NCBI GenBank assembly: GCA_021789565.1
Contig: JAJYJL010000278.1
Location: 1 to 8,315, forward strand
DNA length: 8,315 bases
Source of the DNA: Acidobacteriota bacterium
GTDB taxonomy: Bacteria > Acidobacteriota > Terriglobia > UBA7540
Direction of reading: 5' to 3'
Position 1 is the stretch's first letter. Each line of letters starts with the position of its first letter. The notes beneath the pieces were generated by a model. That model did not search any database. It was given only the letters and a program-made list of their open reading frames with translations, and was not told the origin of the DNA. This document shows, piece after piece, positions 1-7,684 of this stretch. Made by a program: the position numbers and the translations under genes.

Positions 1-1677
<1,677 letters not shown>

Positions 1678-1684
1678 GAAGGAG

Positions 1685-1699
1685 TTAGATTAAATCTAA
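1685..1699. promoter_or_regulatory. Per-box-like operator in front of perR
   Basis: TTAGATTAAATCTAA is a perfect 7-1-7 palindrome centred on base 1692. It has the architecture of the Bacillus PerR box (TTATAATNATTATAA) and matches it at most positions. It ends 7 bases before the perR start codon and overlaps the proposed -10 element, so bound repressor would block the promoter. Binding by this PerR is inferred from position and form. Confidence 0.75.
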
Positions 1700-1715
1700 T
1701 GTAACAATTATTCAA
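1687..1715 (-). promoter_or_regulatory. Candidate perR(-katG) promoter
   Basis: On the minus strand, TTGAAT (1710-1715) as -35 and TAATCT (1687-1692) as -10 are separated by 17 bases. The -10 ends 9 bases before the ATG, so transcription would start at or next to the start codon and give a leaderless or nearly leaderless mRNA. The -10 is a poor match to TATAAT. A variant using TTTAAT two bases upstream (15-base spacer) cannot be excluded. Confidence 0.45.
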
Positions 1716-1831
1716 GGCTTATGTTTTCGATTTCTGCAGGCAGGGAAACACTGGAAACGGGCGGCCCGGCGCAGCAGCGGCCTTTTGCGAAACGGCGCGG
1801 CTTTATACGTGGAACGGCGGGTCTTTGCGAA

Positions 1832-1850
1832 GGGCACGCCTTAGTCACGA
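1832..1850. repeat. Degenerate copy of the GGGCACG-type palindromic repeat
   Basis: GGGCACGCCTTAGTCACGA resembles the intact palindrome at 1869-1889 with one missing base and a decayed right arm. It looks like an eroded member of the same dispersed family. Confidence 0.5.
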
Positions 1851-1862
1851 GGTAGTGGTTTA

Positions 1863-2018
1863 GAGAAAGGGCACGACTTTAGTCGTGCCGCGAAAGTGTC
1901 CCCATTGGGTGGGGCTTCAGCCCCTGAGTCGGGCCGACAGTTCCAACGAAGAAGACTCAGCGGCTAAAGCCGGCGCCCGGCCGCGTTGGTTGACGGCACG
2001 AGTAAACTCGTGCCCTTT
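1863..2018. repeat. Composite inverted-repeat element built of four short palindromes
   Basis: The two ends are inverted copies of one sequence: bases 1863-1878 match the reverse complement of 2003-2018 at 14 of 16 positions, sharing GAAAGGGCACGA. Four interrupted palindromes lie within. At 1870-1889 there are 9-base arms GGCACGACT/AGTCGTGCC. At 1911-1924 the arms are GGGGCT/AGCCCC. At 1961-1972 they are CGGCT/AGCCG. At 1995-2014 they are GGCACGAGT/ACTCGTGCC. Each has a 2-base centre. This is the layout of REP/BIME-type or REPIN-like intergenic repeats, which resemble elements I know as common in acidobacterial genomes. Open frames crossing it have no protein-like character. It lies between the 3' end of padR and the 5' end of perR. 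Confidence 0.75.
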
Positions 2019-2036
2019 CACAAAAACCCTCATGCC

Positions 2037-2142
2037 CGTCATTCCGGTCCCGCAATGCGGGAGAGGAATCTGCTTTGGGTCGCGTGACGGAAAACAAAGC
2101 AGGTCCCTCGGGCCGATCAAAAGTATCGCCCCTCGGAATGGC
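2037..2142. repeat. Second inverted-repeat element (CATTCCG ... CGGAATG)
   Basis: The outer arms are CATTCCG (2040-2046) and CGGAATG (2134-2140). The inner arms are GAGGAATCTGCTTTG (2063-2077) and the inverse of 2095-2109, matching at 13 of 15 positions. A small palindrome, CCCGCAATGCGGG, sits at 2049-2061. The whole stretch can fold as an imperfect hairpin of about 105 bases. The GAGGAATCTGCTTTG type of sequence is one I associate with dispersed intergenic repeats in Acidobacteria. No transposase is encoded, so if mobile it is non-autonomous. Confidence 0.6.
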
Positions 2143-2277
2143 AGCATCTCACGCATCATTTCTTCAACGAACTTCTAATTCAGGACACTATGGGCCATGA
2201 GTTTCGGGTATTAACTTATGGACACTCCACAAAGTCGGTCGTGCAAAAACCTTGACCGCAGACCCGTCACCCGGGAC
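2143..2277. other. Intergenic spacer downstream of padR, no recognised content
   Basis: No gene, strong hairpin or promoter is convincing here. GGACACT occurs twice (near 2182 and 2220), too short to interpret. A convincing terminator for padR is not visible. A 4-base stem followed by a T-run at about 2240-2260 is too weak to call. Confidence 0.4.
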
Positions 2278-2619
2278 CTATAACTCGCTTGCTTCCGCCT
2301 TGAGCGCCGCGCCGATCGCGGCCACGAGGCGGTTCCATCCGTCGGCCTCCTCGCGCAGGCGTTCCCTTCCGGCGGCCGTGAGCTCGTAGAACTTGGCCCG
2401 CTGATTGTTCTCCGAAACGCCCCACTCCGCTTTCAGCAATCCCTGGCGGGCGAGGCGGAACAGCGCCGGATAGAGCGCTCCCTGCTCGATGACCAACGCG
2501 CCTTTGGAAATCTGCCCGATGCGCAGCAGGATGCCGTAGCCGTGCAGCCGCCCCAGCGAAACCGCCTTGAGGATCAGCAGGTCGAGCGTGCCGGGAAGAA
2601 TTTGGGCGCGGTTGGGCAT
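2278..2619 (-). CDS. PadR-family transcriptional regulator, acidobacterial type
   Basis: A 113-residue cytoplasmic winged-helix regulator. It opens with ILPGTLDLLILKAVSLGRLHGYGI (residues 7-30), continues with the wing/recognition block EQGALYPALFRLARQGLLKAEWG (45-67) and RAKFYELTAAGRERL (74-88), and ends in a short dimerisation helix. This matches the acidobacterial PadR family (TIGR03433 as I remember it). Those genes occur in many copies and usually sit beside large macrolide-exporter-like permease genes (ADOP family). No permease follows here: downstream lie about 600 bases of repeat DNA and then perR, so this copy looks orphaned. The start is ATG 2619. A longer reading frame from TTG 2670 is unlikely because that TTG is the first triplet of the -35 box and would lie upstream of the transcript. 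The signal it senses and its targets are unknown. Autoregulation is likely from the dyad over its promoter. Confidence 0.92.
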   Translation of the reverse strand: MPNRAQILPGTLDLLILKAVSLGRLHGYGILLRIGQISKGALVIEQGALYPALFRLARQGLLKAEWGVSENNQRAKFYELTAAGRERLREEADGWNRLVAAIGAALKAEASEL

Positions 2620-2632
2620 ATCACTACATAAG

Positions 2633-2646
2633 ATAGTTAGGACTAT
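2633..2646. promoter_or_regulatory. Operator-like dyad over the padR -10 box
   Basis: The minus strand reads ATAGT-CCTA-ACTAT, a perfect inverted repeat with 5-base arms that overlaps the -10 hexamer. A further TAGT lies just downstream at about 2624-2627. Its position suits a site for autorepression by the PadR product. This is inferred from position and symmetry only. Confidence 0.5.
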
Positions 2647-2670
2647 ATGCCGGGTCCCTCGGTCTGTCAA
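2642..2670 (-). promoter_or_regulatory. Near-consensus sigma-70-type promoter of padR
   Basis: The minus strand carries TTGACA (2665-2670), a 17-base spacer and TATAGT (2642-2647). The -35 is perfect, the spacing is ideal and the -10 has one mismatch. Transcription would start near 2635, giving a leader of roughly 15 bases before ATG 2619. Confidence 0.8.
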
Positions 2671-2673
2671 GTG

Positions 2674-2718
2674 CCTTTGTCAATCGCCGCGCTTTGCCCG
2701 GCGGCGCATCGACAAAGG
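2674..2718. repeat. Long hairpin just upstream of the padR promoter
   Basis: CCTTTGTC (2674-2681) pairs with GACAAAGG (2711-2718), and GCCGC (2686-2690) pairs with GCGGC (2701-2705). This leaves a 10-base loop and a small internal loop. It is strong enough to act as a bidirectional stem-loop or to be a relic of a palindromic repeat. No T-run follows on either strand, so a standard intrinsic terminator is not supported. Confidence 0.55.
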
Positions 2719-2764
2719 GGCGACGGCAATGCTTCCGGCCCCGTGCCAGAAGGAGAGGAAGTCG

Positions 2765-2787
2765 CGGGCAGAGCCTGCCCGGCAGGC
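2765..2787. repeat. GC-rich alternative hairpins
   Basis: CGGGCAG (2765-2771) can pair with CTGCCCG (2775-2781). Alternatively GCCTGCC (2773-2779) pairs with GGCAGGC (2781-2787). The two stems are mutually exclusive. No gene adjoins them closely enough to suggest attenuation. Confidence 0.4.
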
Positions 2788-2812
2788 GTCGCGAAGCGCG
2801 GGGTCGCTGTCC

Positions 2813-2844
2813 CAATATTAGCCCCCATTGCTAGCCTAATATTG
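2813..2844. repeat. 9-base perfect inverted repeat with 14-base loop
   Basis: CAATATTAG (2813-2821) and CTAATATTG (2836-2844) are exact inverse copies. It lies in the gene-free stretch between padR and the large minus-strand gene. Role unknown: it could be a stem-loop at the end of the large gene's transcript or a binding site. Confidence 0.5.
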
Positions 2845-2862
2845 CCCATAGATCCCCCCAAA

Positions 2863-2887
2863 TGGGACGTTTGGGACGTTTGGGACG
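2863..2887. repeat. Tandem 9-base repeat, about 2.8 copies
   Basis: TGGGACGTT occurs at 2863-2871 and 2872-2880, and its first seven bases recur at 2881-2887. The copies are exact. Upstream, CCCAAATGGG (2857-2866) forms a small palindrome with the first copy. The function is not evident; iterated binding sites or replication slippage are both possible. Confidence 0.8.
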
Positions 2888-2895
2888 ATATTTTA

Positions 2896-2920
2896 TAAGT
2901 TATTTATAATAAATAACTTA
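2896..2920. repeat. 25-base perfect AT-rich palindrome
   Basis: Bases 2896-2907 (TAAGTTATTTAT) are the exact inverse complement of 2909-2920, around a single A at 2908. Only two of the 25 bases are G or C, and the region from about 2888 to 2930 is almost pure A/T in an otherwise GC-rich window. Twelve-base perfect arms with a one-base centre look more like a dimer-binding operator or a cruciform site than an RNA terminator, but nothing shows which. Confidence 0.8.
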
Positions 2921-2949
2921 AATAAATAATACGAGCTTGAAAATCGCGG

Positions 2950-2978
2950 GTTTTGCAAAACGTGTCTAATTATGACAC
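2950..2978. repeat. Two adjoining small palindromes downstream of the large gene
   Basis: GTTTTGCAAAAC (2950-2961) is a perfect 12-base palindrome. Directly next to it, GTGTC (2962-2966) and GACAC (2974-2978) flank TAATTAT. They begin about 34 bases past the stop codon of the large minus-strand gene. A role in transcript ending is possible, but no long T-run follows. Confidence 0.5.
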
Positions 2979-3011
2979 AGTGGGTAAAAATTACACCATC
3001 ATCCAAAACGC

Positions 3012-6000
3012 TCAATGGATGGGCGGGACCTTGAGGATTTCAGCATAGACCAGCCGGCGTCCTTCGAAGGGCTTGCCCATGGTGTACATGAGCTGCCCCT
3101 GCTCGTTCAGCGCGTCCGCCGGGAGGATCTCATACTCCCTGATCACCAGCCGCAGCGCCTGGTGCTTGGGAACCTGCAGCTTGTGCAGGCGCATCTGGTA
3201 TCGCCAGACGTTGTAGATGCCCAGCGGCTTGGATTGCAGGACCACCGTGCCGTTGGGCACCGGGATCCACGCCGTCTCGTCGCCGCTGCCGGTGGGATTG
3301 CTTTCAATGGTGGCTTCCACCAGGCTGGGACCTTTGCCGGCGCTGCTGGCGGAGTAACTGAGTCCCGCCACCGCGATGTCAATGTTGGTTGGGTTCTTGG
3401 GATTGTAGGTGATGGTGGCTGTGCGTTCCGGCGTCAGTTGCGCCAGGTCCGCAAGCACCACTTGCGAGAGGTGCGCGTCCGGCAGCGAGTGGGGCTGGTA
3501 GCGCACCAGCGCCAGGCGGATGAAAGGCATATACGCCTGGCCGGCGTCAATCTCCACGTCGCAGTACCACAGCCCTCGCTCTTTGTCGTACTCGGGCGTG
3601 AAAGCGGCGACTCCCACTTGGTAGAAACCCTCGCTGGGAGCCTGCAGGCCTTCAAGTTCCTCAAGCGTGAGCCGAAGGCCAATCTGCGTCGTGTTTTTGA
3701 AGTGGCCGAAGGTGGGCATATCCGCCGGCAGGGAGTTCGACGCCCAGATGGGATCCATGCCCCACTGCGTCACCACATGCTTGAGGCTCTCAGGCAGTTC
3801 AGCGGTGAACTTCTCCATCCGGGCGAATTGTTTCAGGTCCACTCGCTTCTTCTGGCTCCCGCCCTGCTCGGAACCTCCCACAGCCTGATGCGTAGGGAGA
3901 TCACCCTGGTCCACCACGACGCCGGATTTCTGGATGGGCACCTGCAACACGCCGGGCCAGACCACCACACCCAGCAACTCGCCGGCGCCGGAGGAATACC
4001 AGGGACGGTCGAGATAGATCCGCAGCCCGCCGGGCATGCGTTTGCTGGTGGCCCCATATCCTTTGATCCCCGAAATCGGCATCCCTGAAATGTCCGGACT
4101 CATCTTCCCATCGAATCGAACGCCATCCTTTCGATCCCATCCAAAGGTGGGAACCGCGTAAAGAACTTTCGGCCGGGCAGGCCGCGCGGAGTTGGGAATG
4201 TCGACTTGAACGACGGAACTCTTGCGGGTCAACTGGTCGGCTTCCATGGTGGGGAAATACTCCCTGAAGCGCGTGGTGGCCACAGCCTGGTAACTGACTT
4301 TGCGGTACTTGGTATCGCCAAAGTCGTGCCGCCAGGAATAGCCAAAGTTTTCAAACCCCACGTGATATTGCGGAGGCCGGAAGAGCCGGACGTCGTTCGG
4401 GATCGCGAGGCCAGGCTGGGCCTTGTATTCCTGCCGGGAAAAAGTCTCCTGGCCGGGGGCCGCCGCTTGCTGCTGCTGAGCCTGATTCTTTTGCTTCGAC
4501 CGCTTCTTCTTTGACACGGTGAAGGTCCGCATCTGGAATTTCTGCGAAGAGGGACCGGACGCTCCCTGGCTTGTGGAGGCCGTTGCCACGGTCAGAGGGT
4601 CAAAGATCTCGTTATCCTCCCGGGCCAGGCCGCGGGTGTAGACGTGAGCGCTGCCGTCCAGCATACCCGGCCCCTTGGGATCCGTGACGTCGTCGATGGG
4701 CTCCTGCCAGTTGGCAACCACTTCCAACTTAATGGTGCTCTTGCCGTCGATGCGCATGGCGTGGTCGTCCACAATATAGGCAAAGGTTTCTCCCAGGTGG
4801 CGGTTCGGCGAGAGATGATGAAAGGCCGGGGCGATCAGCGGTTGCTGGACCGCATGGATCAGCACGAGTTCCCGGGAAGGCGTCAGCATCCAGGCCCGCC
4901 CCTGCTCGACAGCCGTGCGGATCTCGGCCATGTTGCCCGGGCGCGCTTCCTGTATCCAATTCCAGACGCCCATCAGCGACTGATTGCTGCTGCCCATTGG
5001 GCCGCCGCCGAGATAAGAGCTGAATTCAAACTTTGCGACTTCGGCCTTCGGCAACTGCACGGTCAGCGTGCGGCTCGATTCATCCCAGTTCCAGACGGTC
5101 TTGTCCTGCCCTTCCACCACTTTGATAAGAAAAGGTTGCGCTTCCGGCCAGTCAGCCCCCTGAGGATAGAAGTCAACTGCAGGGACCGTTCCGGCGACGT
5201 TGCCATCCTTGTCCAGTAGCACCATGGACATTCCGCGGGAAAGCGGGTCGGGCAGGTAGGGTATCTCCAGCTTGTTCTCGACCGGGTTCTTGGTCATGGG
5301 ATCAATCGCAAAAGCGCCATCCGCCTTGTTCGCGATCATCTGATAAGCCGCCTGATCCTTCTTCATTGCGCCGGAATCAAGGTCAAACATCCCGTGCCTT
5401 TCGGCCATCAGTTCGCTGGTCTTGGGCGGAGCGACAATGCGCATAGCAGCTTCGTTATAGGACGAATCGGAAACCAACTGGGCGTAGGCGGGCGCGTACT
5501 CCTGCGCAGTCTTGTCAAAGTTGCTGCGGATCACCGGGCGGTAGAGGGCCTCGCCTGGTGACTTTTCTCCGTCGAGGGATTTCGTAAGAACTGCCACGGG
5601 TCCAACCACAGGCTCAAAGCGGTTGTAAGGATGCGGATCCGTGGCCCTGGAAAAATCGGTCGCGCTGGGAGCGTCATAGGCCAGGCTGTTGCCGGCCAGG
5701 TCCACCACCCGCGCCCGCAGCCGGTAGGTCCTGCCAAAGCGCAATTTGGGAAGCGACCCCGGCACGGGAACAAAAGACGCCACCATCTGGAAATCTTTCG
5801 ACGCCCGCTGCTGGGCTTGCGCCGGGTCGTTCAACCGCTGGGGGATTCCTTCCGGGCTGATCACATTGCCCGGCCGGGGCGCGCACAGGCTCCAGCCGTT
5901 CCAGTTGAACATCGACTCGTGCAGGTATAAATCCTGCTGATCGTCCGTTCCGGAAGCCGGCTGCACCGAAGACCGCGTGGCAGCGAGTTGCACGAAGCCC

Positions 6001-7670
6001 TCATCCTGGTACTGGCGCAGAAGGTTGGCCGCGAAAAAGTTGTAGGTGCCAACCCGCCGGCAGAGGGAATTCCAGCTTTTGGTTTCCGAGTCCCAGACGT
6101 CCACGCGGTAGCCGCGCACGACGTCTTCGGCGTAAAGCGTCACCTGGTCGGGAGTGTTCTTCTCGACGGCCTGGTTGTTGAGAGTGGCCCGTGAGAAAAG
6201 GCTGACCAGCCATTCCGCTTTTCCCGCCCGCGAAACCGAAAGGCCGCCGGTCCGCAAGGCCGGCAACCCAACCGCGGCCTGCGGTTGCACCGTTTGAGTG
6301 CCGGGCTCAACTTGTTCGGCGGCACCGGAGGAAGCCTGCGCCTGCCCGCCGCCGTTGTTGGACGTGGGCATTCGCAACATCATCGGGTGCTCGCCGCCGG
6401 CCGCAGAGTTCTCCGATTCGGCCAGGGTGGCTGAGGCAAGCCGGTCAGCCAGGTTCGCAATCTTCAGCGCCGATCCGTCAACGTCAACACTCATCACCGG
6501 AAAAGACTGGTGATCGTTCAGCTTAAGCTGCCCATCGATGATGTCCGAGTCCGGCTTCTCCGGCCGCGGAGCGAACCATGACCGGGTGGTGTCCAGAACG
6601 TAAGCCGTCCTGGGCAAAAAGTCGGAGTTGAATGAGGATGGCTGTGCATCCGGCGCCCAGACGGGCGCAACCTTCACTGTTGAACTCGGAGCCAGACCCG
6701 CCGGCAGCGGCACCGTCAGATTGATCACCAGCCCCAGGGCTTTCATCACTTCAGGGTAGTTTCCCAGGCTCGAAACGATCTTGTGGAAGTCGATCTCGGG
6801 CGGCTGGATAGGCTCGATGGTCTCAGGAAGCTCCGGGTTCGAAATGCGGGCCAGCAGAAAGTCCCGTTCGGGCTGGCGCTGCGGGGAGGGCCGGACCGCC
6901 TTGTACTGCTGCAGGTCCTGATAGATGCTCTGGAAGGCGGTCACCGTTGATGGCTTCAAAGTGTAAGGCTGGCGCACCAGCATCTGGATGTTGCGGTTGG
7001 CGTTCCGCTGGAGCGTGGGGTGAAGCGTCCGGATAAAATTGGTCAGGTGCTGCGGAATCACCACCGGGCGCGCGACGCGATAGGAAGGCTGCGCCGCCCT
7101 CGCAGTCTGCGATGGCTGCGAATGCTGCGCGCCCGGCGTCCCGGCAATGTGCTGTGTCGCCACCATCCCCCGGCGGTTGACGGTCATCGTGGTCGTGGAC
7201 GGGGCCGCTTCCGGCAAAGCGTACAGGGAAATAGGCGCGAGCTTCTCAAGAATGGTGGTCCGTGACGGCAGCCGCGTGGGGGAGGCCATCCCGACCGACT
7301 GGTATTGAGACTTCACAAAAGAATCGAGCTGCAGCACGGGATGCGAAATCACCGGCCGGTTGGAAAAGTCGTCAAATTGGTAAGGCTCCACATAGGTGGA
7401 ATCTTTGAACAGCGCACTCCACAGCTCTGCTTCCGGGGCTGCACCCACGCGGGTGGCATCCAGGGGCTGCTGACCTTCGAACTGCGCCGTAAACTTCATG
7501 CCTTTGATCTTGTCCGGCCAGTTCTTGAAGTCATCGAACTGGCCGAGCGTCGGACGCGGCAGCCCTTCGTCCGTGTGCAGGCGCAGCGAGACGAAGACGG
7601 AGAGTTGCAGTTGTCCGTTGGCGATTCCGTTCGGCAGGGCTGTCCAGATGATGGTTTGCTTCTTCGCCAT
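3012..7670 (-). CDS. Large uncharacterised protein, 1552 residues
   Basis: I cannot assign a function or a named domain. The frame runs uninterrupted from ATG 7670 to TGA at 3012. The start gives MAKKQTIIWTALPNGI and is preceded by AAAGGGA; a TTG seven codons earlier overlaps the upstream gene and lacks such a site. There is no signal peptide or membrane segment. The N-terminus (about 1-165) is an ordered block with LQLSVFVSLRL and a DDF..WP motif. A Thr/Gln/Pro-rich stretch (about 165-210) and a Gly/Gln/Ala/Pro-rich stretch (about 438-470) look like linkers. The segment RTYRLRARVVDLAGNSLAYD (about 645-664) looks like the strands of an Ig- or Fn3-like beta-sandwich. Later ordered blocks include YLPDPLSRGM (about 803) and LIHAVQQPLIAP (about 933). 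A Lys- and Gln-rich linker (about 1048-1075) separates a C-terminal third that ends RRLVYAEILKVPPIH. Similar large proteins exist in other bacteria as far as I remember, without a known role. It is 13 bases from the upstream gene, so they probably form one operon and may act together. Confidence 0.85.
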   Translation of the reverse strand: MAKKQTIIWTALPNGIANGQLQLSVFVSLRLHTDEGLPRPTLGQFDDFKNWPDKIKGMKFTAQFEGQQPLDATRVGAAPEAELWSALFKDSTYVEPYQFDDFSNRPVISHPVLQLDSFVKSQYQSVGMASPTRLPSRTTILEKLAPISLYALPEAAPSTTTMTVNRRGMVATQHIAGTPGAQHSQPSQTARAAQPSYRVARPVVIPQHLTNFIRTLHPTLQRNANRNIQMLVRQPYTLKPSTVTAFQSIYQDLQQYKAVRPSPQRQPERDFLLARISNPELPETIEPIQPPEIDFHKIVSSLGNYPEVMKALGLVINLTVPLPAGLAPSSTVKVAPVWAPDAQPSSFNSDFLPRTAYVLDTTRSWFAPRPEKPDSDIIDGQLKLNDHQSFPVMSVDVDGSALKIANLADRLASATLAESENSAAGGEHPMMLRMPTSNNGGGQAQASSGAAEQVEPGTQTVQPQAAVGLPALRTGGLSVSRAGKAEWLVSLFSRATLNNQAVEKNTPDQVTLYAEDVVRGYRVDVWDSETKSWNSLCRRVGTYNFFAANLLRQYQDEGFVQLAATRSSVQPASGTDDQQDLYLHESMFNWNGWSLCAPRPGNVISPEGIPQRLNDPAQAQQRASKDFQMVASFVPVPGSLPKLRFGRTYRLRARVVDLAGNSLAYDAPSATDFSRATDPHPYNRFEPVVGPVAVLTKSLDGEKSPGEALYRPVIRSNFDKTAQEYAPAYAQLVSDSSYNEAAMRIVAPPKTSELMAERHGMFDLDSGAMKKDQAAYQMIANKADGAFAIDPMTKNPVENKLEIPYLPDPLSRGMSMVLLDKDGNVAGTVPAVDFYPQGADWPEAQPFLIKVVEGQDKTVWNWDESSRTLTVQLPKAEVAKFEFSSYLGGGPMGSSNQSLMGVWNWIQEARPGNMAEIRTAVEQGRAWMLTPSRELVLIHAVQQPLIAPAFHHLSPNRHLGETFAYIVDDHAMRIDGKSTIKLEVVANWQEPIDDVTDPKGPGMLDGSAHVYTRGLAREDNEIFDPLTVATASTSQGASGPSSQKFQMRTFTVSKKKRSKQKNQAQQQQAAAPGQETFSRQEYKAQPGLAIPNDVRLFRPPQYHVGFENFGYSWRHDFGDTKYRKVSYQAVATTRFREYFPTMEADQLTRKSSVVQVDIPNSARPARPKVLYAVPTFGWDRKDGVRFDGKMSPDISGMPISGIKGYGATSKRMPGGLRIYLDRPWYSSGAGELLGVVVWPGVLQVPIQKSGVVVDQGDLPTHQAVGGSEQGGSQKKRVDLKQFARMEKFTAELPESLKHVVTQWGMDPIWASNSLPADMPTFGHFKNTTQIGLRLTLEELEGLQAPSEGFYQVGVAAFTPEYDKERGLWYCDVEIDAGQAYMPFIRLALVRYQPHSLPDAHLSQVVLADLAQLTPERTATITYNPKNPTNIDIAVAGLSYSASSAGKGPSLVEATIESNPTGSGDETAWIPVPNGTVVLQSKPLGIYNVWRYQMRLHKLQVPKHQALRLVIREYEILPADALNEQGQLMYTMGKPFEGRRLVYAEILKVPPIH

Positions 7671-7677
7671 GAATATT

Positions 7678-7684
7678 TCCCTTT
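7678..7684 (-). promoter_or_regulatory. Ribosome-binding site deciding the start of the large gene
   Basis: The minus strand reads AAAGGGA, with AAGGG ending 8 bases before ATG 7670. It overlaps the last base of the upstream stop codon (TGA, 7684-7686), which suggests coupled translation. It favours ATG 7670 over the upstream TTG at 7691. Confidence 0.65.

Noticed and set aside
1832..2020. CRISPR array
   Set aside because: The repeats are few, unequal in spacing, partly inverted and differ in sequence. There are no uniform spacers and no cas genes.
1885..2178. 97-codon plus-strand frame and an 80-codon minus-strand frame between padR and perR
   Set aside because: Both are translations of the palindromic repeats in this spacer and have no protein-like pattern.
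2620..2670. N-terminal extension of PadR from TTG 2670
   Set aside because: The TTG is part of the -35 box, the 17 added residues do not match the family, and ATG 2619 gives the normal N-terminus.
2567..2898. Several overlapping short frames on both strands around the padR promoter
   Set aside because: They run through hairpins, the promoter and the tandem repeat, and their translations lack any conserved character.
2897..2978. Intrinsic terminator of the large gene
   Set aside because: The palindromes are AT-rich or short and none is followed by a T-run on the minus strand, so they do not meet the usual form.
3015..4088. 357-codon open frame on the plus strand
   Set aside because: It is antisense to the 1552-residue gene, with His/Arg-rich low-quality sequence and no sign of its own promoter or ribosome-binding site.
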